Part shown: one piece after another, positions 35,514 to 45,574 of the stretch
Numbering within the stretch: position 1 is the stretch's first letter
Layout: each line of letters starts with the position of its first letter
Assembly (NCBI GenBank): GCA_004352715.1
Contig: SCFE01000070.1
Span: 413,203 to 477,202, forward strand
Length of the DNA: 64,000 bases
DNA from: Hofstenia miamia
Taxonomy: Eukaryota > Xenacoelomorpha > Acoela
Direction of reading: 5' to 3'
Notes under the pieces: model-generated
The model's input: the letters and a program-made list of their open reading frames with translations, nothing else
Databases searched by the model: none
What the model was told of the DNA's origin: nothing
Position numbers and translations under genes: made by a program

Positions 35514-36204
35514 ATAAAATTTGTAACTTTATCTTCCGATGATGTGAATAATATTGAAACAGAGAGACCAATTAACCATAATTTTCCAAAATTAGCGAAA
35601 AAAATTATGGATGAAATTGTAAAACGCAATTGTGCATGTAGCCCTGTGTCACCTAAGTATGTTACTGACATAATTGGCTATCAACAGAAAAAACTTTCAG
35701 TAGAAGAAATATTAAACGAATTTACAGTGGCAACCATAGACGATCCAAATTCCAATAAAAAGTGTGATACGGCATTCTTTAAAGGGAAAACTCATGGAAA
35801 AGAAAGAATATACTAAAGCGGGTATGAAATTGCAAGATCTTAAATTCCATCAATCAGACCTTGATAAAATGGATTGTGGCTATCTCAATTTTTTCAGGAG
35901 TGTACTATATCATATATGTGTGAGTGCCAAGAAAAACAAGATAAAGTAAAATTCGCCAAAGTATTTAAAGAATGTGATGGACAAGAAAGTTTGTGTAATG
36001 ATCCTGATGAAATTGAAATGAGATTAACCGCTCAAAATATTAGCACTGCTTGCCTTAACCTTACTGAGGAAGCGAATAAATTTTTCCTTGATCGTCACTA
36101 TAAAGTTAAAAACCTTACATTTCCAATTCTGAACTGCTTTCTCTAAGCTTAACAATGTCAATTTAGTTTTGTTAATTATTACCTTTGTTGTAAATTATTG
36201 CTAA
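35514..36204 (+). pseudogene. Decayed paralogue of the secreted-protein gene
   Basis: Aligns along its length to the gene at 21322-22071. Four lesions are visible. The start ATG is ATA (35514-35516). About 45 bases are lost near 35762, after the codons for DDPNSNKK. One base is lost near 35908, where the frame changes. Eight bases are lost near 36133, causing an early stop at 36144. The signal-peptide segment is replaced by unrelated residues. Conserved pieces remain in three frames (FHQSDLDKMDCGYLNFFRSV; MCECQEKQDKVKFAK; AQNISTACLNLTEEANKFFL). An upstream in-frame TTG (35427) is not a credible start. It cannot make the full protein. Confidence 0.8.
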
Positions 36205-37344
36205 ACATTTCTTTAGTTACGTTATTGTTCATATATTATAAATAAATGATTCTGATGTATTAGTTTTATTATATCTCAAGCTAAATCAACTGCATCCTAT
36301 GACATTTCAAGTTTGCATTTTGTAGTATGCATGCATGAGTACAAACAAGAACATTATGAAATTATGGTTATCCACACAAATTTTAAAACTCATAAAATTA
36401 ATTAATTAATATTTTCAAGATCGGTGCTTTGCATTAATTGTGAAAGCAAATATCAATATTAATTTTGTTAATAAGACAGAGTATTCAATACAAAAATATT
36501 TACTAAAAATATTTTAATAGTGATCAGTAATTATAAGAAAAAGATATTAAATTCAAAATAAGAACAACTAATTCTAGTGGGCAAATAAAAGCCACAATAT
36601 ACAGTCATACTACGTTATTTATAGACATGAAGAACTGCTTTTGATATCATTTATGTGGTAATCTAAATTATTAAATTTTAAAATAGCGGGTTTGTTTTAA
36701 ATATGATTATAAATGCGATTGGTAAAAAAATATTTGAATATAATTTTTCAAATATATGTACTTTTTTTGCAATTTAATTAAAAATAATTAAATTATTCTG
36801 TTTTAAAAATGCTTGCTACTGAAGCTACATTAGCAATTTCTTTTAAGTAAAACAAGTGTTTTTACCTAAACCCAATTTTTTACAAATTTTAAAACAATAT
36901 AAGGGAATTCCTTAAATTAGGCTTCCGAACTTATATTCGGAATATTTTATTTAAATGAAACTTCATGGAATGCAATTATAAAATGATTATAAAATCAAAA
37001 TTATGCTATTATTTCTTTGCAGCCAACGTTTCTTGAGCAAATCAAGTAATATTGTAATCTTTGATGGGTTTTATATAAAAATTTCAAATATCAACAACAT
37101 CAAATTTTTTTATCTTAATTTTTATTATGTTGAACAAATTTGCAATTCATTTTACAAAATTTTGAAATTTCTTTGAACGACAATATGATAAATAATTCGA
37201 CTATGTGAACACCATGAATAATCAGTAATTATGAACAGAATAAAACATCTTCTGAATCAAATTTAACTATTATAAATAATTCAAAATATAAAATATATGC
37301 AATCTGAAACATGTTTGGCTATTAGTAGTGTTATATGTCATGTG

Positions 37345-37600
37345 GAAACAAAGGGAATTCTAAAGATTTGTATCAAAAATATAAAAGGAAGCATCTCCTG
37401 CAGTTAAATTTGATTTTGGGGAAACTAATAAAAGCTGATCAGACGAACGGAAATCGCGATTTGTTGTGCATAATATAAGTAGTTTGGCAAGATATTTAGG
37501 TTCATGGATAATTCTATTGATAGTAAATATAATCTTATAATCAATTGTTTTTTTGTTGGTCAAATTTTTAACTTCTTCAGCAATGCTAGTGCAGTGCATG
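37345..37600 (-). mobile_element. CR1/L2-like LINE 3' fragment
   Basis: The minus-strand frame carries KTIDYKIIFTINRIIHEPKY, LAKLLILC and DFRSSDQLLLVSPKSNLTAG, then GDASFYIF. This is the characteristic C-terminal stretch of CR1/L2-type reverse transcriptases ('P.YL..LL.....R.LRSSD..LL.VP...L...GD.AF'). It matches the C-terminal part of the fragment at 15895-16140. Catalytic RT motifs are absent. A 5'-truncated dead copy. Confidence 0.75.
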
Positions 37601-37860
37601 TCCTAGGCTTTCGGAAAATTACCCTTGCTGCAAAATTGAATACTGACTTTAAGAGTTTCTGTAAATGTGTACTACAGCAAATTTAGAGATCGTTCCACAA
37701 TGCAAAAGTGGCAATACAATAGATTTTCCTAGAGTAGCTGTTGATGCAACCAGCTAAGCAATGCCGAATATTACGCAGATAATATCATAATTAGCAATTT
37801 GCAAAATGTTTGTGGGAAATTCAATTAATTTATATGCATATTGCATTTTGAAAATTTTAT

Positions 37861-37899
<39 letters not shown>

Positions 37900-38753
37900 G
37901 AGTTGCCCAATGCAATAGTAATTTTTTTAAATCTCGAATTAATTAATCTTTTGTGGTTACCACAAGCATGATTGTCGTTTATGGAATGGCTAACATATGC
38001 CTAGTCAAAATTTGTTTGCTCTTCATAATTCAAATATAATAAATTCGTCCATGCAACATCGCCATTATATTATAATTTTTAATAATCGTAAAATGCATCT
38101 AAGATACATGCAGTAATAGCAAATTAATATCGTGATTTCTCATATTTAGCAGAGTAAATGTAAAATTGCAAGCTGAAATTCAAAAACCACAATTTTTATA
38201 TAATATGAAATTGTAGTGATATCACAAGCAATTAACTAGGTTGCAGAGCGATTTTGAAACCTTCAGAAACAAATTTTTGAAATAATACAATTTTTTGTTT
38301 GTTTTCCAATGCAACTCGCTTTCTTTGGCGCAAACTTTTAAAATGGTAACAAATTAATAGTTAGTATTTATATGCAATCTACTGTTACAAGTAGGAAACA
38401 ACTTCATTTTTAGTATTTGTGTTTTCTATCAAATACAGCTGCTTACAATTTGTGATTCTATCAAAGTGTTGTTTTTTGTTCAAAACAATATAAAATATTT
38501 TCCCATGGAATTGTTGTGAATATCACATATATGACATAAAACTTTAGAATTTCCTGGGAACTCTATATAATTACTGTATATGTAATAATACATTTATAGA
38601 TTTCAATTACAGCGCAGCCATACTTTTAAGTTTGACATCTATAATTACCATAAATTCGTTTTCCACCTATACAATTATGGTATTCCTAGTATGGTACATA
38701 ATGGTATGCTACCAAGTGGCGCCGCGGGTAAAAATTATATATATATATATATA
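37601..38753. other. AT-rich non-coding sequence up to a gap
   Basis: No gene seen. (AT)n tracts lie at 37863-37896 (flanks shared with those at 18338 and 24489) and 38736-38753. The latter runs straight into the N block, so the assembly broke inside a microsatellite. Confidence 0.6.
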
Positions 38754-39753
38754 NNNNNNNNNNNNNNNNNNNNNNNNNNNNNNNNNNNNNNNNNNNNNNN
38801 NNNNNNNNNNNNNNNNNNNNNNNNNNNNNNNNNNNNNNNNNNNNNNNNNNNNNNNNNNNNNNNNNNNNNNNNNNNNNNNNNNNNNNNNNNNNNNNNNNNN
38901 NNNNNNNNNNNNNNNNNNNNNNNNNNNNNNNNNNNNNNNNNNNNNNNNNNNNNNNNNNNNNNNNNNNNNNNNNNNNNNNNNNNNNNNNNNNNNNNNNNNN
39001 NNNNNNNNNNNNNNNNNNNNNNNNNNNNNNNNNNNNNNNNNNNNNNNNNNNNNNNNNNNNNNNNNNNNNNNNNNNNNNNNNNNNNNNNNNNNNNNNNNNN
39101 NNNNNNNNNNNNNNNNNNNNNNNNNNNNNNNNNNNNNNNNNNNNNNNNNNNNNNNNNNNNNNNNNNNNNNNNNNNNNNNNNNNNNNNNNNNNNNNNNNNN
39201 NNNNNNNNNNNNNNNNNNNNNNNNNNNNNNNNNNNNNNNNNNNNNNNNNNNNNNNNNNNNNNNNNNNNNNNNNNNNNNNNNNNNNNNNNNNNNNNNNNNN
39301 NNNNNNNNNNNNNNNNNNNNNNNNNNNNNNNNNNNNNNNNNNNNNNNNNNNNNNNNNNNNNNNNNNNNNNNNNNNNNNNNNNNNNNNNNNNNNNNNNNNN
39401 NNNNNNNNNNNNNNNNNNNNNNNNNNNNNNNNNNNNNNNNNNNNNNNNNNNNNNNNNNNNNNNNNNNNNNNNNNNNNNNNNNNNNNNNNNNNNNNNNNNN
39501 NNNNNNNNNNNNNNNNNNNNNNNNNNNNNNNNNNNNNNNNNNNNNNNNNNNNNNNNNNNNNNNNNNNNNNNNNNNNNNNNNNNNNNNNNNNNNNNNNNNN
39601 NNNNNNNNNNNNNNNNNNNNNNNNNNNNNNNNNNNNNNNNNNNNNNNNNNNNNNNNNNNNNNNNNNNNNNNNNNNNNNNNNNNNNNNNNNNNNNNNNNNN
39701 NNNNNNNNNNNNNNNNNNNNNNNNNNNNNNNNNNNNNNNNNNNNNNNNNNNNN
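38754..39753. other. Assembly gap (1000 N)
   Basis: Exactly 1000 N, the same as the other two gaps. This is a placeholder length, so distances across it are not real. Confidence 0.98.
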
Positions 39754-40255
39754 AAAATCCCCTACACTTACACGTAACCTAACTGCAGTGCAAACATCGA
39801 AAGCAATACCCATTGATAATTCCTTCGCTAAATTGCGATCAGTTATTGCATGCAGAGACTGCTTAGCTTCGCGTCATAGTTAAACGTAGTATGATAAATA
39901 AAGATGAACCACTACAAGCTTAAATTTCATCACTCTGTTCGCACGTAGTTGCCTTTTATGTAAAATTGTACAAAACATATTTACTGTTTAACCATAAGAC
40001 AGGTACCAGTCGTCTAATAGCTAATTTAGATTCCCACGCATAAAAAGTTCTGCGTTTACGTGTGCTTGCAGAAATTAGTGCAGACGTATTGTCTACACTT
40101 AATTTGTTAAACAATTGTTACGACTGATACTCGCCTAATTTATAAATGCCAAATTAACAAATGTATAATTCTTAGAACTTCGATAAATATTAATTTGAGT
40201 TTTTCTTCTTTTCTTTTATCTTTTTTCGGAGTTGTAGGGATGATACTACACCAAT
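39754..40255. other. Unassigned sequence after the gap
   Basis: About 500 bases of slightly less AT-rich unique sequence with no open frame of note. Confidence 0.5.
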
Positions 40256-40520
40256 ACTATTTCAAATTGATTTCTAGTAATTATTTTAGTTAATTTCTAT
40301 TAATTAGCTGCTCAAAATCCTGCTTTAAAGAACATGTATTTGAACAAACAGTATTGGAAACCAAATTATTAAGGAATATTATGTATCGTAAACTGGACTA
40401 GTTTTAAATTTTTTAGGATCATGCGACATTTCCGTATTTACGCAAGGAAACCAAAATTGTTTTAGCTGTACCAGCGCATTGCCCTGTGATTTCTTATATT
40501 TTTATGCTCTTGTTCATGCT
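40256..40520. repeat. Duplicated block D, partial copy 3
   Basis: Matches the middle of block D (ctatttcaaattgatttcta to cttgttcatgct). It is cut on both sides and joins block A'' directly, a junction not seen elsewhere in the window. Confidence 0.85.
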
Positions 40521-41711
40521 AAAATCCATCATCTGAAACCGACTATAAATTGAACAAGTGCTGGGTCCCAATCGAATTTAACAAGGTTGGCTGAGCTCTC
40601 CTGAGCACCCCTCATTACTCTTAATTTTTGACACAAGTATTCCTTCAGAACCATTTTAAAAGAAGATATATAGAAGGTTAAAACATAGAATCTGTTTAAT
40701 GGTGTATGGATTTTTGGCTGAAATTAATCATGTCCTTAAATCTAGAGTAATTTTTCCATGTGAATAGTACACACTGGGGCTTTGAAACTTTATTAACATT
40801 ATTTCGGGTTAATATTTAAAATAAATTACATTACTTCCATAATCAGCTATTTTGAAGTGTGAAATTTTTTCAGGAAGTTAAATGCAAACTTATTATTGAG
40901 AAGAATTTGAACTTTGCATGCAATGAGCTGAAGATGAAAGCCTAAAAATTCAAGTGCCACCTNGAACTTTACCAACATTTAAGGAATGGTTCTTCTCCTA
41001 CTAACAGAATCACAATGTCCAGTGAGCTGGTCAGGAGAGTAGGTATATCTGAGTGAAGGAGACAACACTTTTTCTGATTGATCAAGAGAGGAGCCTTGAC
41101 CCCTGTGTGCTTGTGAATTTTGACGGGGGTGTTGTAGTGAAGTCATTGTGTGTTGACTGATTAAACAAGCACTTTCTAGAGTGATTCATTAGTTTTGTGA
41201 TATTTAGGGGGGCAATTTATTTTGCATGTTTTATTTTACTTTTTTTATTGCATACATGCTTGTTTTTTGTTAATATACATGTACATGACAATATTAGGTT
41301 ACTAATCAGGGGTCTATATCACATTTGTGATAATACATTGCTGACTAATGATTATTTTTCTTATTTGTAAAAAACTGCTTGCATTTCTAATGACTAGTTA
41401 ATCTATGTACATAATTTAGTTCATTTTTTTGGGACTTTATACATTTCATGCAAATGTTACATTTTGATTTTCAAATAAAATGCTATTTCATTGTAAAAAT
41501 TCTTTCATTTAATTTGTTTTTCACTAATAAATAAAATACAAAACGGAAAAAAATATTTGCCATACTTAAACATTACAGGCATATGAAATATAGGCTTACA
41601 TGATAAAGGCAATTTAAATTTCTAAAAAATTAACAACATGATTCTATGAGTAGGATTTTTACATATACATGCTTTTGTTAATACACTATTCTTATATTAG
41701 TTGTGCACAAT
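40521..41711. repeat. Duplicated block A, copy 3
   Basis: Third copy of block A, lacking its first 160 bases or so. Small indels include a 30-base insertion near 40757-40785. A single 'n' at 40963 replaces about 25 bases present in the other two copies. It ends at the second gap in the same sequence (gttgtgcacaa) that follows A'. Confidence 0.9.
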
Positions 41712-42711
41712 NNNNNNNNNNNNNNNNNNNNNNNNNNNNNNNNNNNNNNNNNNNNNNNNNNNNNNNNNNNNNNNNNNNNNNNNNNNNNNNNNNNNNNNNN
41801 NNNNNNNNNNNNNNNNNNNNNNNNNNNNNNNNNNNNNNNNNNNNNNNNNNNNNNNNNNNNNNNNNNNNNNNNNNNNNNNNNNNNNNNNNNNNNNNNNNNN
41901 NNNNNNNNNNNNNNNNNNNNNNNNNNNNNNNNNNNNNNNNNNNNNNNNNNNNNNNNNNNNNNNNNNNNNNNNNNNNNNNNNNNNNNNNNNNNNNNNNNNN
42001 NNNNNNNNNNNNNNNNNNNNNNNNNNNNNNNNNNNNNNNNNNNNNNNNNNNNNNNNNNNNNNNNNNNNNNNNNNNNNNNNNNNNNNNNNNNNNNNNNNNN
42101 NNNNNNNNNNNNNNNNNNNNNNNNNNNNNNNNNNNNNNNNNNNNNNNNNNNNNNNNNNNNNNNNNNNNNNNNNNNNNNNNNNNNNNNNNNNNNNNNNNNN
42201 NNNNNNNNNNNNNNNNNNNNNNNNNNNNNNNNNNNNNNNNNNNNNNNNNNNNNNNNNNNNNNNNNNNNNNNNNNNNNNNNNNNNNNNNNNNNNNNNNNNN
42301 NNNNNNNNNNNNNNNNNNNNNNNNNNNNNNNNNNNNNNNNNNNNNNNNNNNNNNNNNNNNNNNNNNNNNNNNNNNNNNNNNNNNNNNNNNNNNNNNNNNN
42401 NNNNNNNNNNNNNNNNNNNNNNNNNNNNNNNNNNNNNNNNNNNNNNNNNNNNNNNNNNNNNNNNNNNNNNNNNNNNNNNNNNNNNNNNNNNNNNNNNNNN
42501 NNNNNNNNNNNNNNNNNNNNNNNNNNNNNNNNNNNNNNNNNNNNNNNNNNNNNNNNNNNNNNNNNNNNNNNNNNNNNNNNNNNNNNNNNNNNNNNNNNNN
42601 NNNNNNNNNNNNNNNNNNNNNNNNNNNNNNNNNNNNNNNNNNNNNNNNNNNNNNNNNNNNNNNNNNNNNNNNNNNNNNNNNNNNNNNNNNNNNNNNNNNN
42701 NNNNNNNNNNN
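41712..42711. other. Assembly gap (1000 N)
   Basis: Exactly 1000 N. It lies just downstream (minus-strand sense) of the GPCR first exon and may hide the receptor's second exon. Confidence 0.98.
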
Positions 42712-42792
42712 TGCATTATTTTTTATTATTTATTATCTTATATTTGAATTTCAAACTGGTAATGGAAGCATTATTCATTATTAAATATTTAC

Positions 42793-43042
42793 CAGACTGC
42801 TGTAAAACTCCAATAATAATGCCAAGACTTGCACAAGTCATTCCATCCCAAATTGACAGAACTTGCATTAAGGCCATAAATGACGTCTTTTTCTTAATGG
42901 AGTGGCAAGTGAGACATATTAGAACATTGAAAATAATGCCAACAACACCAAGACACCCGTTAAATAAGTCAAGGTATTCAGAGATTGCAATGTTCCTTTG
43001 AGCTTCGAGGTTTGTGTTGCTTTCATTAATATGGGTTGCCAT
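42793..43042 (-). CDS. Class A GPCR, first coding exon (TM1-TM2)
   Basis: The minus-strand ATG at 43042 (+4 G) starts an extracellular N-terminus with an NES sequon. TM1 follows (CLGVVGIIFNVLICLTC; the Asn at residue 39 fits position 1.50), then a basic loop (SIKKKTS), then TM2 with LSIWD, matching the conserved LAxxD motif. The frame reaches QQS and a splice donor (ctg|GTAAAT) after 250 coding bases, leaving one base of a Gly codon. That is phase 1, identical to the start of the TM3-TM7 exon at 2257, where an acceptor leaves GC to complete Gly. Together the two would give about 303 residues, a normal class A length. They lie about 40 kb apart on opposite strands, so this is either a paralogue whose second exon is in the adjoining gap or the same gene with a misoriented contig. 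Confidence 0.75.
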
Positions 43043-43418
43043 TTGTAGAGAAATGCGAGCACAGCGATATTTTATTTAACAGTCAGTCTTTTGATTGGAC
43101 GACTGCTTCACAAAATCACAAAGTTGTCTTCTTTATGAACATTACACATTATACCCTTATTAGCTCTTTTGCACATCGATCTTTCAGATATATAATGATT
43201 TTTTTCATTGGATTGGTAACTTCCGGGATTTTTTAGAAAACCTTGAAATTGAAATATGATTCTTTGACACATAAAAATTAGGCATATTTTCTTTTCTAAA
43301 AATACAGAAATTGACATTTTTCGAAATACATAATTTACGATGACTCATAATAGAAAGGACTTTGTGTACATAATTCAAAATGAATATGTTTTCATTGAGT
43401 CTGCTCTATCATGATGAA
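43043..43418. other. Upstream region of GPCR exon
   Basis: Putative 5' flank of the minus-strand receptor exon. No clear promoter element; short open frames only. Confidence 0.4.
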
Positions 43419-43612
43419 AAACATTGTATAATATTAGGGTTATGGTTTGGGCCAATATTAGGGTTAGGATAGAATTTACCTTAAATTTAATGATAAATTT
43501 TAGGTTAGGGTTGGGGTTAGAGTTAAGGATATGGTGAGAGTAAGGTTTGGAGTTAAGGTTATGGTTTAGAATATGGTTTGAGTTAGGTTTAGGGCTAAGG
43601 TTCTTGTTATTA
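43419..43612 (+). repeat. Degenerate TTAGGG-like tract
   Basis: About 190 bases dominated by variants of gttagggttagg, gttaaggttatgg and gagttaggttta. It resembles an old interstitial telomere-type or simple repeat; perfect hexamer runs are only one or two units long. Confidence 0.6.
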
Positions 43613-43861
43613 TGTTGTTAACTTAGGAATTTTTGCAATATTTTGGGTGGTGGAAGTACCCATTTTTTCCATACTTGGAGAAAAGTGAAGTCAGTCATAC
43701 AGTGACTTTGAATGATCCTAGTTTGCTGCTAAGTTCATTAAATGAAGTAAAGTTGCAAATTTACAGCTCCAGGTAGTGCGGGCATCATAAAGTAAATTTT
43801 TACAAAAAATTATCTTATTTATTGTATATAATATCAATATTTTTTGCTAATAATTTTTCAG

Positions 43862-44085
43862 TTAATTTTATCATAGATATGCTTGTAGATGCAAATATGT
43901 ACCCAAATGAATGTGGGAACCATATAATTATCTCGCATTTAGATGGTAATTTCAATCAATGCATATTAGTCTATTATATGGAAAAAGCTCCTTATCCATT
44001 GAAATTGAATAAAGATTTCTTGATAAAGGCTCATTCAGTCATTTCGAAATTTTCAAAAAAATTTGCTAAAATAGTCCTTCTGTAA
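43862..44085 (+). CDS. Possible terminal exon, unknown protein
   Basis: A good acceptor (aatttttcag, ending 43861) precedes 74 open codons ending at TAA 44083-44085. Composition is fairly protein-like (MLVDANMYPNECGN, CILVYYMEKAPYPLKLNKDF, ISKFSKKFAKIV). I recognise no family, and no partner exon was identified upstream. It could be chance in AT-rich DNA. Confidence 0.2.
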
Positions 44086-44879
44086 ATTTTGAAACCCCTA
44101 CTGCTCGAAGTTGCTAACAAAAGAGAAAAAATTAGTGAAATATTTACATGCTTAATTCAAAGTTGGAAAATCATTTTTATGATCCCTACATGTACGAAAA
44201 ACAAAATAAATATTTTTTGAATATCTTCTTTAAGTTTGGGTTAAATAAAGTGACCTGCTGTCCCGCAATTCGCGAGACAGTCCCGATTTTAAAAAATAAT
44301 GTCCCGCTAAGAATCTTCACCTTCCCAATGTTCCAGCTCAACGGAAGTTTACTCCCAAATGTGTGCATTTATTATGTAACTTATTTTTTTGCATTCCTGC
44401 ACTTTGTTCAAGGGTGTGCTTCTCATGGCTTCTCACTGAACAGACGAACGATCAATGGGCAGATACACGTTATTTTACAGGACAATTTCTTAAGTTTGTA
44501 AATTTTAATTCAAAAATAATCATTTAGACTTGCCTCAAATTTTAAATGGCATTCATATGCAGCAATTTAGTACATCACGCTTGGGAAGTACAAAGCATCA
44601 AATGATATTGGAGCTAACAACGTTTCATACAGTCGCTACAGATTTTCGTTACTCTATTCGAATAAAAATTTTGAAGACTATTTGGGGTAAATTACTATGT
44701 TGAAATTTTGGATTTTTCTACTTTTAGTTTAAACATTTTCAATTTGTTTGTAAATTAAATGTTTAAGTGCTAGATTGTATTTAAATAGATTTCCCTAACA
44801 AAGGATTATTATTTTCAAGAGTTGTTGATATAATTAATGAAATTAATGTGAATATTTCGCAATGTTGTCAAGAATTTTA

Positions 44880-44921
<42 letters not shown>

Positions 44922-45352
44922 CATTTATTTATTTATGTCTCCCGCTAAATGTTTATTAAGAACCTCATCCATGACCGCGTTTCCAAACATAAATCTTTGA
45001 AATTTTACAGGGTAGTGTCTCTTTAATTTTGGGGAAAAAGTGCGATTACCGCTAAATTCCTTAAAAATTTCGGACCGTTTCCCGCCAAATGTAAGGTTTT
45101 TGCATTTTCCATAGCAAAAAGTGGGAAATATATATATATATATATATATGCTCTTGGCATATGTGCTTGCGCCCCCAATAGGCGCTCTCCAAAGCAAAAT
45201 CCTGTTTATGCGTTTGTTCATCAACTAAGTAAACTTGTTTATAATTCGCTTGTAATTACTGACGAATCAGTGTGTGTGTGATTATGGTTTTGATTTTCGT
45301 TACAAGCACCACTAGGATGTATATGATCAAACTCTGTTCGATTATGCCATCA
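44086..45352. other. Non-coding region with (AT)n tracts
   Basis: No supportable gene. (AT)n lies at about 44884-44916 and 45128-45150. GC-richer repeat-like phrases (gtcccgcaattcgcgagaca at 44260; tttcccgccaaatg at 45079) look like worn transposon pieces, but I cannot define their ends. Confidence 0.45.
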
Positions 45353-45356
45353 TTAA

Positions 45357-45570
45357 CACTAGAACGGCCATTACTCCTTGTGATTCTTTTTCATGCAGCA
45401 TTTCAAAATAGAACATTTGTAAAAATAAGAAAAAAAATTACACCTGCAAGTTCAAATGGATTATCAGTTTAATTGGAGGTGCATATACTTGCTGTTGTTT
45501 TTAATGAATGCATACACAAGTAAACAAAATTCTAATTTCGTCAATTTTGACCCACTTGGCCGTTCTAGTG
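45357..45570. mobile_element. piggyBac-type MITE
   Basis: 214-bp element with perfect 14-bp terminal inverted repeats (CACTAGAACGGCCA / TGGCCGTTCTAGTG). It is flanked on both sides by TTAA (45353-45356 and 45571-45574), the diagnostic piggyBac target. No transposase is encoded; the open frame across it is incidental. The perfect TIRs suggest fairly recent insertion. Confidence 0.88.
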
Positions 45571-45574
45571 TTAA

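Larger units (their letters stand above)
31935..37325. repeat. Duplicated block E, copy 2
   Basis: Diverged copy of 19765-23900, interrupted by a 2,046-bp insertion and holding the decayed paralogue of the secreted-protein gene. An extra partial repeat of about 152 bp (ttgcaaagaagctc at about 35193 and 35345) precedes the pseudogene; E has this phrase once. Confidence 0.85.

Noticed and set aside
35427-35816. Treating the E' upstream frame as a new intact secreted protein
   Set aside because: It would begin with TTG, and the downstream frame is broken by three indels relative to the intact copy.
38632-39813. Open frames of more than 330 codons across the first N block (and likewise at 41669-43001 and 60790-61956)
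   Set aside because: They consist almost entirely of unknown residues spanning placeholder gaps.
43419-43612. True telomere or chromosome end
   Set aside because: The tract is short and degenerate, with unique sequence on both sides.
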